DNA from: Pythium myriotylum
Taxonomy: Eukaryota > Oomycota > Peronosporomycetes > Pythiales > Pythiaceae
DNA length: 64,000 nt
Assembly (NCBI GenBank): GCA_023091665.1
Contig: JALJCQ010000018.1
Location: forward strand, 806,001-870,000
Direction: 5' to 3'
Shown: positions 50,374 to 60,334 of the stretch, in pieces
Layout of the letters: the number at the start of each line of letters is the position of its first letter
Position numbering within the stretch: the stretch's first letter is position 1
Notes under the pieces: model-generated
The model's database searches: none
What the model was told of the DNA's origin: nothing
Seen by the model: only the letters and a program-made list of their open reading frames with translations
Translations under genes and position numbers: made by a program

Positions 50374-50419
50374 CAGTCTACGTGCCTGCCCCCCCCCCCC
50401 CCCCCCCCCCCGTAGACTG
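50374..50419. repeat. Poly-C tract inside a perfect inverted repeat
   Basis: A run of 23 C (50389-50411) is framed by CAGTCTACG (50374-50382) and its exact reverse complement CGTAGACTG (50411-50419). Related GTAGACT words recur at 50352 and GTGTAGAC near 50503. Could be a fold-back or a G-quadruplex-prone tract on the minus strand. Confidence 0.8.
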
Positions 50420-50649
50420 GTGCAACGACGTGGCATCGCATAGCGCTCTTCTCCGAGGAGTGAAAGAGTGTTCCGGCGAGTGCAGTAAGAGCAGCACCTC
50501 CCAGTGTAGACGACAGGCTTGTTCACGCAACAGGACCTCGTATTAGCAGATTACCATCCGGTTCACCAGCCTTCGGCACACTGCGAGAGAAAGACATGAT
50601 ACAGTATTGGCCACCTAGCTACCGCTCTCACATCAAAGACAAGGAACGG

Positions 50650-51145
50650 CGTTCACTGTCTCCGCCCACAAGATGGCCGTATCCATCTTTATCTTGGAAT
50701 CCACATGGGCACGGAACGGCTGGTTTGGGCGGGAGTGAACTAGACGCTGTACACGCAGCACATTGGCAAGTTGGGCTGCATTGAATGATCTCAAGACTCG
50801 AGTACATCATCATCAGCACCAGTGGCCAAGTGGAAGTGCGCGAGATGGTTTAGATCCGACTCGAAAAAGTTTGCCCAGCTGCTCTCTCGCCAAGCAGCTG
50901 GACGCGCACTAGTCCAAGCCACGTCCGTTTTGCAGTGTTAGTTTGCCCGGTCCACTGCGAGCACTTCCGTCTCAAATTCCATTTGGACCAAAGAGCTGCC
51001 CAGTCCATTGGTGCCATTGTCGAATTGAGACCTCGCACTTATTCAACAACCGACCGACCCGGATAACTGGAGCAAATGTGCGTTTCGCCATGACCGCGCG
51101 TGGATGATCCACACGTCGATGGATGATTTTGTGGGAGGCCAGGCG
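50650..51145 (+). repeat. NLP upstream block, homologous to 15381-15850
   Basis: Matches the reverse complement of the block upstream of NLP copy 1, at about the same distance from the start codon, so it is a duplicated NLP 5' flank. It is absent, as far as I can see, upstream of copy 4. Confidence 0.75.
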
Positions 51146-51437
51146 CACGGGTTTACGACCGACGAAGGAGGCGCGATTGAAGACTATCGAGCCTCCATAA
51201 ACACCACACACACCACACCATATTGGATTATTCGTCCACTCAGCTGTTTTCGACAACCTCAAACTTTGAGGGACTGTCTTCACTTAGGCGAACTTACAAA
51301 ATGAGTTTGCCTTCGTGAAGACAAATACGGCTGCAATGCTCATCCAACTCTTGCGAGTAGGCGGCGAGAGGACTCAAGTAGTCTCTTTGTGCTTCATCTT
51401 CGAGAGATCGGAGACGCCACGACAGCTCCTAATTCGA

Positions 51438-51453
51438 TCATTCCACAATTCGC
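51438..51453 (+). promoter_or_regulatory. Initiator plus FPR-like element of the broken NLP copy 5
   Basis: TCATTCCACAATTCGC fits TCATTYYNCAWTTT, 54 bases before the ATG at 51508. The core promoter looks intact although the gene is broken. Confidence 0.55.
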
Positions 51454-51467
51454 CGCCCGGCTAACAC

Positions 51468-51484
51468 AACAACAACAACAACAA
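51468..51484 (+). repeat. (CAA)n microsatellite in the 5' leader of NLP copy 5
   Basis: About six CAA units between the initiator and the ATG. CA- and AA-rich leaders are common in highly expressed transcripts; here it may simply be a microsatellite. Confidence 0.6.
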
Positions 51485-51507
51485 CCGACCACGCACAAAC
51501 ACTACAC

Positions 51508-52230
51508 ATGCTCTCCTCCATCACCAAGATCGCCATCGCCGCCATCGCACTCACCGCTGTCTCACTCACCGCAGACGCCGCTGTCATCGACCACGACAAG
51601 GTCCCTGTCTGGGCTGAGCCTGCTCCGACCAACAATCTCCAGAAACTTGCGGTCAAGTTCAAGCCACAGATCGCCTACGAGAACTCGTGCACGGCGTACC
51701 CGGCCGTTGATGCAGACGGCAACACAAGCGGCGGTCTCAAGCCTAAAGGCTCACCCAGTGCTGCGTGCAAAGACCGCTCCAAACAACAGATCTACGCGCG
51801 CGTCGGACGCTACAACAACCAGCTCGCCATCATGTACGCGTGGTACATGCCCAAGGACTCGCCGAGCACAGGTCTTGGTCACCGTCATGAGTGGGAGAAC
51901 CTCGTGGTGTGGCTCAGCAACGACGACGAACAGACTGCACGCATCGTCGCGATGGCCGCATCGGCGCACGGTGGCTACAAGAAGACTACCACGATCGACG
52001 ACGGCAACGTCGAAGGAGGAGTGAGTCCGAAGGTGCGATACTACTTCAACTGACCAAACACACACGAGCTCGCGTTCACGGATAAGACGGGCGAGAAGCA
52101 GCCACTCATCCAGTGGGACCAGCTCACGGACGCTGCTCGCCAGGCACTTGAGAACACTGACTTTGGCAACGCGAACGTGCCGTTCAAGGGCAACTTCAAC
52201 GACAACCTGGCGAAGGCTGCCTCGACGTAA
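51508..52230 (+). pseudogene. Broken NLP (NPP1-like) gene, copy 5
   Basis: The frame has the length of copy 4 (240 codons plus stop), but codon 182 (52051-52053) is TGA where the other copies have TGG (Trp). The truncated product would keep the signal peptide, both cysteines and GHRHEWE but lose the C-terminal quarter of the fold. No frameshift is seen downstream; the remaining codons to TAA at 52228-52230 still look conserved, so the break is recent. Bases 51508-51971 are identical to copy 4 (49246-49709), while the remainder differs at many positions. A base-calling error at one site is the main alternative. Confidence 0.88.
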
Positions 52231-52463
52231 TTTGTCTCATCCTCATGTGTTGCTCGCACCGACCTCAAAGCCATGTGATGGCCGCCGAGCTGACCGTATG
52301 CGTAGATGTGTATCATGGCTAATGAATTGAATCTGCTTTGATCAAAACAAAACAATCTTTGGTTGTCATCCGTGGCGTCGTCATGGTCTTACTTATCGTA
52401 TCGCGGTTACTGGTCGTTGTGAGTCTAACACCGCTTCGCTGATGGTGACAGGTCGATACATCG

Positions 52464-52518
52464 AGATTTGAGTGTGGGGACTAGACACGATTCGTGTCCA
52501 GTCCCCACACTCAAATCT
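52464..52518. repeat. 27-bp near-perfect palindrome
   Basis: AGATTTGAGTGTGGGGACT begins the left arm (52464-52490). The right arm (52491-52518) is its reverse complement with one mismatch (A/G in ACTAGAC versus ACTGGAC) and almost no loop. Not a typical transcription terminator; could be a fold-back element, a replication-generated inverted duplication or a small-RNA hairpin. Confidence 0.85.
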
Positions 52519-52887
52519 ACACTCAAATCGCTTCGTCCTCTATACGAAGCCGCGTGTGGAGGACGAAGCTTACGGACATAGACATAGCGCGTAGGAATTT
52601 GTGGATTTGTGGTGGATATGCAGACAAAAGAAGTGGGGCCACTTCGTGCTCACGCCAAACCCACGCTTTCTCGCCAAAAGATCCTCAGATCGATCGTCAT
52701 CTCGAGTCCACGTGGACGCAAATCCGACAACTCGGACGGAGTGGAATGGACGATGCCCATGCAGTACGCACCCACGTTAAAGTGCCCGGGACGATATCAT
52801 CCGAAGCGATCGATTGCCCGCTGCAGCTCCTCCACACGAATGTTACGGGAACACATCGCACGATCAGCTTGAGTCCGACGCACAACT

Positions 52888-53016
<129 letters not shown>

Positions 53017-53284
53017 GTGAGTGGGTTCATCTCCGCGACCACAAGAACTCGCGTCGTTTCGCGACCTGCTCCAATTTCCTCTATAAACCCTCTCTCTACC
53101 CGCCTCCTTTCCTTAAATTACGTTTCTGTGCTGCCGTGCATGCTCCTCCCCACATCTTCCGACCCCTCGTCTGCATATCCACTTCGATCCGCTGGTTCTT
53201 CGGTTTCCCCAGGACGGATGTCATACGATCTCTCTATCTCAGTAGGCTTCCGCCCCCACGCGCGGCTTCGTGGCCATCGCCGGC

Positions 53285-53298
53285 GCTCATTTCTCGAC
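53285..53298 (+). promoter_or_regulatory. Initiator of the threonyl-tRNA synthetase gene
   Basis: GCTCATTTCTCGAC, 16 bases before the ATG at 53315, identical to the element of the sulfate-activation gene. It argues against the longer frame from GTG at 53270. Confidence 0.6.
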
Positions 53299-53314
53299 GT
53301 CTCTCCCCGACACC

Positions 53315-55537
53315 ATGAGCGAGGCGGCGCGCGTCAAGACGCGTCTCACGACGGCCAGCGGGCCCTCCATCGACCCGCAGAACCAGAAGATCGGTGGCGA
53401 CTTCGTGCTCACGCCGAACCCGCCCTTCCTCGCCGCGCGCGCGGCCGTCTACGACCGCGTCATGGCCCGCCAGCGCGCCGAGATCGAGGCGCTCGCCGCC
53501 AAGAACCAGCCCATCACGATCGAGCTGCCCGACGGCGCCGTCAAGGAAGGCGTCGCCTGGAAGACCACCCCGCTCGACGTCGCGCTCGCCATCTCGCAGG
53601 GCCTCGCGGACGCCGTCGTGGTCGCCAAGGTCACGTACCGAGGCCACCCGGAGGACCCGTTCAGCGTCTCGGCCGCCGACGTCGACGGCAACGAGGCCCG
53701 CGACGCCGACGCCGACGGGTGCTGCGCCGGCGCGAGCCACAGCGAGCTCTGGGACGTCTTCCGACCGCTCATCGGCGACTGCCGCCTCGAGCTCCTCAAG
53801 TTCGACGACAAGGAAGGCCGCATGGTCTTCTGGCACTCGTCGGCCCACATCCTCGGCGAGTCGCTCGAGAACCTCAAGGGCTGCCACCTCACGATCGGCC
53901 CGCCGGTCGAGGGCGGCTTCTACTACGACTCGTACATGGGCAAGGAGACGGTGCCCGAGAGCGACCTCGCCGTGATCGAGAAGGAGTGCCTCAAGGTCGT
54001 CAAGGACAAGCAGAAGTTCGAGCGCATCGTGCTCACGAAGGAGGAAGCGCTCGAGATGTTCGCCGACAACGTCTTCAAGACGCAGATCATCTCGACCAAG
54101 ATCCCGGATGGCGGCAAGACCACGGCGTACCGCTGCGGCCCGCTCATCGATCTCTGCCGCGGCCCGCACGTGCCGCACACGGGCAAGATCAAGGCGTTTG
54201 CCGTCACGCGCACGTCGTCCACCTACTGGCTCGGCAAGACCACGAACGACAGCCTCCAGCGCGTCTACGGTATCTCGTTCCCGGACAAGAACCAGATGAA
54301 GGAGTGGAAGCACTTCCAGGAGGAAGCCGCCAAGCGCGACCACCGCCGCCTCGGCCTCAGTGAAGAGCTCTTCTTCTTCCACCAGCTCAGCCCGGGAAGT
54401 GGCTTCTGGCTGCCGCACGGCGCCGCCATCTACTTCAAGCTGCTCAAGTTCATCCGCGAGCAGTACCGCGCACGCGGCTACACCGAGGTCATCACACCGA
54501 ACGTGTTCAACATGGAACTGTGGAACATCTCGGGCCACGCGATGCACTACAAGGAGAACATGTTCGTCTTCGACGTTGAAGGCCAGGAATTCGCACTCAA
54601 GCCTATGAACTGCCCGTCCCACTGTCTCATGTTCGATCACCGCCAGCGCTCGTACCGTGAGCTGCCGATCCGCTATGCTGACTGTGGCGTGCTCCACCGT
54701 AACGAGCTGAGCGGCGCGCTTACTGGCTTGACTCGTGTGCGTCGCTTCCAGCAGGATGATGCGCATATTTTTTGCCGTGATGACCAGATCAAGAGCGAGG
54801 TCGTGGATTTCCTCAACTTCATGAAGTATGTGTACGACATCTTTGGCATCTCTTTCAACCTTGAGCTCTCGACACGCCCGGCCAAGGCCATGGGTGAGCT
54901 CGAGCAGTGGGAGCGCGCTGAGTCGCAGCTCGCCGAGGCACTCGATGATTTCGCCGGTAAGGGCAACTGGCGCGAAAACCCGGGTGATGGTGCCTTTTAC
55001 GGCCCGAAGATCGACATCATGATTACGGATGCTCTCAAGCGCCAGCACCAGTGCGCGACCGTGCAGCTCGACTTCCAGCTGCCCATCCGCTTTAACCTCA
55101 AGTACCGATCGGATGACGAGGAGATGTTCAAGCGCCCGGTGATCATCCACCGTGCGATCTACGGCTCGCTCGAGCGCTTCATCGCTGTGCTTGTCGAGCA
55201 CTACGCCGGAAAGTTCCCGTTCTGGCTCTCGCCGCGCCAGATCCTGATCGTCACGGTCGCACAGACGTTCGTGGACTACGGTTACAAGGTTAAGGACGAG
55301 CTCTTCCGCGCCGGCTTCGATGTGGAGATCGACGACTCGGGCAAGACGCTCAACAAGAAGATCCGCGAGGGCCAGCTCGCTCATTACAACTTCATTCTCG
55401 TGGTCGGCGCCCAGGAGCAGGAGACTAACTCCGTTAACATCCGCACGCGCGATAACAAGGTGCACGGCACGAAGACCATCGCCGAGGCAATTGCTATGTT
55501 CAAGCAGTTGGAGGAGACGAAGTCGTCTGAGGAATAA
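53315..55537 (+). CDS. TARS: Threonyl-tRNA synthetase, cytosolic
   Basis: 740 residues from the ATG at 53315. Charges tRNA-Thr. Seen in order: a eukaryotic N-terminal extension with FLAARAAVYDRVMARQ; a TGS domain (about 63-150) interrupted by an Asp/Ala-rich loop (GNEARDADADG); the editing domain with HSSAHILG (about 174-181); the class II core, with MNCPSHCLMF and LTRVRRFQQDDAHIFC as conserved blocks; and the C-terminal anticodon-binding domain (about 625-735). No presequence, so cytosolic; a mitochondrial form would have to arise from another gene or start. Length is usual for the eukaryotic enzyme. Confidence 0.96.
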   Translation: MSEAARVKTRLTTASGPSIDPQNQKIGGDFVLTPNPPFLAARAAVYDRVMARQRAEIEALAAKNQPITIELPDGAVKEGVAWKTTPLDVALAISQGLADAVVVAKVTYRGHPEDPFSVSAADVDGNEARDADADGCCAGASHSELWDVFRPLIGDCRLELLKFDDKEGRMVFWHSSAHILGESLENLKGCHLTIGPPVEGGFYYDSYMGKETVPESDLAVIEKECLKVVKDKQKFERIVLTKEEALEMFADNVFKTQIISTKIPDGGKTTAYRCGPLIDLCRGPHVPHTGKIKAFAVTRTSSTYWLGKTTNDSLQRVYGISFPDKNQMKEWKHFQEEAAKRDHRRLGLSEELFFFHQLSPGSGFWLPHGAAIYFKLLKFIREQYRARGYTEVITPNVFNMELWNISGHAMHYKENMFVFDVEGQEFALKPMNCPSHCLMFDHRQRSYRELPIRYADCGVLHRNELSGALTGLTRVRRFQQDDAHIFCRDDQIKSEVVDFLNFMKYVYDIFGISFNLELSTRPAKAMGELEQWERAESQLAEALDDFAGKGNWRENPGDGAFYGPKIDIMITDALKRQHQCATVQLDFQLPIRFNLKYRSDDEEMFKRPVIIHRAIYGSLERFIAVLVEHYAGKFPFWLSPRQILIVTVAQTFVDYGYKVKDELFRAGFDVEIDDSGKTLNKKIREGQLAHYNFILVVGAQEQETNSVNIRTRDNKVHGTKTIAEAIAMFKQLEETKSSEE

Positions 55538-55756
55538 AAAGGCGAGCGATGGTTCAGAAACGAGAGCGTGACGGACAGAGTGATTCGATCACGTAAAAAC
55601 AAATTCTAGGTGGTTTAGCTTGACATTGTTCTACCTTTTAGAGAGTTCTCTGTCTAGTCCATTCAAAGGCATCCGAAGTCGTTATCTCCACGTCTTGCCT
55701 GTGTGGACAGGGAGGACGCAGGGATCGAACCATTGGGATACCAAGCCGACAGAGCC

Positions 55757-57854
55757 TCACAAAGTAGAAAGCGCGGCGCGCGCCTGCAACTGGCGTAGTT
55801 GGATCTTGAGCAATTGGTTCTCCTCGCGGGTGCTGCTGAGCTGCTGGTGGACGTCATGGAGATCCTTGCTCAGCTCCTCCTGGATTGTCTGGAACTTGGC
55901 GATGGTTTCGTGGAGCTTCTCATTCTTCGCTTCGAGCTCGATGACGCGCTTACGCAGGTCGTCCTTGTTCATATCCTCGGTGATGATGCGTGTGAAGATC
56001 CCAAAGACATCACTGTCGTCTGCAATCATAAACACAACTCTGTTAGACCAAGACAACCAAAAACTGAGCCGAATGCCATCACCCACCGTTCGTGTAGTCG
56101 TTGTCGACAATGTTCACGAGGAAGTAGGAGCTGTAAATCTCCTGAATGACTTGGTACGAGGTCGAGTCGGGGTCGTACGCACTCGCCCATTGGGTCTGCC
56201 ACAGCTCGAACGCCTCGTCCTTCCACGCCGCGAACGAGTCGGAGTCAACAATGGTTGGCTGCACGATTTCCTGGCCTGGGAAAACTCCCCACGTCACCGC
56301 GGTGACGCTGTGCGCAGGTGTGTTGGTGTACTCCTCGCCTTTAAGGTTCATTGCGTGGTACGAGATCTGCGGATAGTCCTTCATGGCCACGAGCAGCTTC
56401 TCAAGCAGGCGTGGCGAGGCAAAGAACTCTAGGTAGGCCTTCTGGAACACGAACCCGTTGTCGGCACCCCAACCAACAGAGGGATCGGACGACGGCGCCC
56501 CGTTCACACGAGGCTGCGAGTTGATGGTTAGGAAGCCGTGAGCATTGACCCACTTAAGGTTCTCCTTGATCACAAGACTCTCGGTCGACAAGGACTGCTC
56601 GCACCACGGCAGCTGCTTTACCGATCCTTCGATGAACTTCGCGAATACAGACCAGACATCTTCCTGAGTCTGCGGTGTACCCCAGAGCTGCTTGCGGTTC
56701 ACTTTGGGGCGCTTGAACGCCAGATAATACTCGGATAGCTCACCATAGGCCGGGCTCGTACGATCGCCCCATCGGCCGTTGGGGAAGTCATCCCACTCAG
56801 ACGTACGCGCAATGTAGCTCGCCTGGCGATTGGACCAGAAAATCGGTCGCACCTGCTCGGTTTCTTTCCCGTTGCTGTTGGTACGACGCAACGTCGACTG
56901 CCATGGCAGGTCGCGTTGGTTGCGCGTAGGGATAAGGTCAAGGCCTTCGAGTACAGAGGTGACTGTCGAAGCTAAGTTCATCGTGTAAAAGTGGAGTGAC
57001 TTGATACCGGCGTCCATGATGCGCTTGCAGGTCTGAATCGCTAGCTCTGTGCCATAGCGCTTGACGGCGGCATCGTCATTCTTGATCTTCTCGAGGGCAA
57101 GCACGACATCACGCGGCACCTTGGTCTTGCACCAGCTTGTGAACTTGAGGAACGAGTTGTAGTTCTGGATCGGCAGGTATCCGGGTAGGATCGGGATCGT
57201 GATGCCCAGGTCGCGGCAGTCCTTGACCCACTGGAGCAGGTTGTCCGTGTCGAAGAAGAATTGAGTAATGATGAAGTCGGCTCCGGCATCCTGCTTGAGC
57301 TTCAGGCGCTCAAGATCAAGCAAACGGGCTTCGTGGGACGGCGGCAGGTCCGGGTGGTTCCAGCTCTCGGTGTGGACCTCCGAATATCCGGCGCAGGCAA
57401 TGCAGAAGTAATCGCCGTGTTCTTCACGAATGAGACGGATGAGGTCGACGGCGTTGTTGAGCCCGCCGGGGATGGGCTTCCAGCGCTCGGCGCCGATGGG
57501 CGGGTCTCCACGCAGAGCGAGGATGTTGCGGATGCCTGCAGCGCGCGCATTGCGTAGCACCTGCTTGATCTCCTCGCGCGGCAGGTGGCACGTGAGGTGG
57601 AGCAGCACGTCGAGCTGGAACTCCTTCTGGATGTGCGCGCCGATGCGCAGCCAGAGCTTCTCGTCCTTGAAGGCCGAGCGCCACGTGAGCGTCACGAACG
57701 TTGGGCGGAGCGAGAAGCCCATTTCCTCGACGCGGTTGAGCAGGTTGAACACGCCGTCGTCCGTCTTGGCCGGGAAGAACTCGAACGAGATGGTCGGGCG
57801 CGGCGACGCCGAGTCCGCGTACGTCGCGAGGATCGAGTCGATGATCTTGCCCAT
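55757..57854 (-). CDS. MTHFR: Methylenetetrahydrofolate reductase with C-terminal coiled coil, two exons
   Basis: Reduces 5,10-methylene-THF to 5-methyl-THF for methionine synthesis. Start ATG at 57854 (MGKIIDSILATYADS). The first exon frame ends in a stop at 56079, but GTGGGT at 56086 and acceptor TTGCAG ending at 56020 define a 67-bp intron with matching phase. Exons are therefore 56087-57854 and 55757-56019, 676 residues. Seen: the FAD barrel (about 1-295) with FEFFPAKT, HLTCHLPR, LRGDPP and DAGADFIITQFFFD; the SAM-responsive regulatory domain (about 345-590) with WGVFPGQEIVQPT; and beyond the junction (VDNDYTN then DDSDVFGIF) a coiled coil of about 70 residues. The coiled-coil tail is unusual for MTHFR and may drive oligomerisation. 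Confidence 0.92.
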
Positions 57855-58114
57855 CGCAGCGGCGGTGGAGACGAGGGGGGGCGAGGTGCTCGACGGCGCG
57901 CAAGGCGGCAATGGGCCACGCTTGGGAGAGCCCTGCAGAAGCAATCGTATCAACTCATACGATATGCTTTATCAGATTAAATGTATTTTAGGAGGTAGAG
58001 GCCGGGTGAAATCCACAGAAAATGGAATGTTTGACAAACTTAGAATGCTTTCATGGAGGTTTTGGAGTGCTTGGTGACTTCTGAAGATGGTTAGAAACGG
58101 GTGGTCGGGACTGG

Positions 58115-60246
58115 TTAAAGATAGATGTTCGAAAAGTGGGTCTCAACAAGATCACTGATGGCATCTGCGACGTGTGAGCACAATCCACGCTGCGAGGAGA
58201 GAACTATCGCGCCGTACCTTGAGCGTCCGCGACCGAGGCGGCCTTGGTGTCTAGCATGGTGTAGAGCTCTCGCTTGTTGGCACCCGAGCGACTCGCGAAG
58301 AGCCACCCGTCGTTGACTGTCTTGACCCACAGCTCGAGAGAGTCCGGATCACTACGGTGTGGGTCAGGGCAAGCTAGACCACAACAAAGCGAAGCATGCG
58401 AGACTTACTTGTTGAGGTTCGCATGGGCGTCATTCAGCAGGCTCAGAGATGGACTTGGCAAATAGCGACCCCACAGAGAAGCTGGGCGAGGGAATAAGTC
58501 GATCTCTTTGGATTTGACCAGTCGAGGAATCAGGTCGGACACTTTGAAAGCGAGGTTGACTCGATTGAGGTAGATGGCAGGAGGCTGAGAGGATGATGCC
58601 TTGTCGCGACTACAGAAAATCAGCGTCAGCGGGCCCGCAAAAATCACGAAGAGAGGTTATGTGACCTTGGGGAGTTACCAGTCATCGCAAGATAACGCTG
58701 CCAAATCGCCGTTGCCATCGCGGGAAACTGAACCTTCTCAAGGCAATCCTCCATGCGCCCCATGTCCTTGAGCAAGTCGTTGCTGCTCGAATCCGACCGG
58801 ACAAGAAGGAGGATGGACATGTCGTTCTCGTGGTAAACGAGAACTGACGAGGACTGGCCAGCGTCACCGCTATTGGAATAGAACACTTCTGGGGCCCACA
58901 CTCTCTCTTCACTATCGGGCTTGGCAAGCTCCCATGAAGGTAAGAAGTATCCGCTGCTTGTGAGAAATCCTCGATTCCGATAAACTGGGGCATCAGTACG
59001 ATACCTCTGCCCGCGAATTGTGCTCTGCACTTTCGACAGTTGCTTATCCTCAGAGCTGTCAAGCAGCTCGTTCAGCACGGCGTTTAAGGAGGCAGGCGAA
59101 TATTTGTGAATCGACTTCGTAGAGCTTCGAGGCTGAGACGCAACGTGAGTGACGATTGCACTCTCGGCGTAGGTTGTCTTGCTTGCCCATATAGGAGAAA
59201 AAGCATCGTCGTATTTTGGCCCCATCCACAGAGAAGTCTGGGGTTGTGGAGCCGAGTTCACGTCCATCCCATCTTGCTCACGAAGACGAAGAAACCTTTG
59301 AAGCAGATGTGATGTCCGAGAATCGATTGTCGTCCATAACATGTTTCCTTTGTAAAACAGCGCGATGCCGCCGTCAATGATATTGCGGAGTTCCGCTTGC
59401 AATGTGTTTACTAGGGTCTGGAAAGACAGAAAAGCTGTCTCGTCCATTGGAAAGTATGCGACTCCATCCACTTCATGAAACATGTCGATCTGACCAACTC
59501 CCATTACGTGAAGGAGTTTTGGGAGAAAGGAGTCGCATCGCTCCCACAGAAGACGGCTAGGAGATTCTCTAAGCAGTACCTCAAGTTCTGTTTCCAGTTG
59601 CAAACGTTCTTCCTCCAGCGAGGTCCTTGCTTGCGTATCACCCTTTGAAGACTCAAAATCGTGTTCATGGAGTTCCAGTGCGATGCCGATCTTCCGTAGT
59701 TGGCGTCGAACTGCTCCTATCCGTCGGAGCATCTCCATGCCGTCAGAAAAGCGCACTGACAAATCACTCGGCACTTTTCGGAGTTGCACATCGATGGTGC
59801 CGTGGAAGAGCCTCAGCAATTCGTACACCTCCGTGAGCACAGCCTGATGAACGTGCCGTAAGTCTTTCCCAGACAGGGCTGCCGTCCCGATACCCTTTCA
59901 TTCGCCACGGTTTAGCAACTGCGTCACCAATGAGGAGCCCATGTAGCCATCATACCAGAGCAACGTAGATCTGCGGCTCGACTTCTCGAACGTAGAATCG
60001 ACGCTTCGACAAAAGCACGCTGATCCAATGGTGCCCTGGAGCCTGTTGCCGCCGCAGCAGCCGCGTGAACGCCACGAGAGCCTCCATGAACTGCAGCGAG
60101 TGCATGCCGCGCGCTCGCGCCTCGTCGACAGAGCGCTCATCGCGGCCTTCGGCGGTGTGAGCGTACAGAAGCCGCGCGACGCGCTCCTCCTCCGTCGCCT
60201 GCTCGTCGTCGGAGCCGAGCGCCTCATGCCAGATGAGCAGCTCCAT
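58115..60246 (-). CDS. CCZ1: CCZ1-like vacuolar fusion protein (Rab7 GEF subunit), five exons
   Basis: CCZ1 pairs with MON1 to activate Rab7 on late endosomes. Pieces of the family lie in five frames joined by short introns with consistent phase. Exons: 59956-60246, 58666-59894, 58409-58609, 58218-58351, 58115-58164; introns 61, 56, 57 and 53 bp; 634 residues. Seen: first longin domain (MELLIWHEALG to LRHVHQAVLTEVYELLRLFHG), second longin domain (VDGVAYFPMDETAFLSFQ, IALFYKGNMLWTTID), and a C-terminal third domain ending VKTVNDGWLFASRSGANKRE and SDLVETHFSNIYL. Intron 1 has a branch-like GCTAAAC; its acceptor (GAATGAAAG) is the weakest and could differ. It is divergent from the LpxK-like gene, ATGs 88 bases apart. 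Confidence 0.85.
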
Positions 60247-60334
60247 GTTCTCTGAGGATACGCTTGGCTTAGGTCGCCCATCAGTGCAATTAGCATTCCG
60301 TTTTCGGCCAATCGACGGGTGGAAGCTCTGGGCC

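Larger units (their letters stand above)
49969..51437. other. Intergenic between NLP copies 4 and 5, about 1.47 kb
   Basis: Holds a poly-C hairpin (50374-50419) and the NLP upstream block (50650-51145). No gene seen. Confidence 0.55.

Noticed and set aside
53234..55465. 743-codon open frame antisense to threonyl-tRNA synthetase
   Set aside because: Shadow of GC-rich codons; no domain.
56079..56110. MTHFR ending at the stop at 56079 with a separate 117-codon gene downstream
   Set aside because: The donor GTGGGT and acceptor TTGCAG join both frames in phase; the small frame has no promoter or proper ATG.
59890..59958. Stop codon and frame change that could make the CCZ1 gene a pseudogene
   Set aside because: A 61-bp intron with GTATGA donor and branch-like GCTAAAC removes both, and three further introns behave alike.
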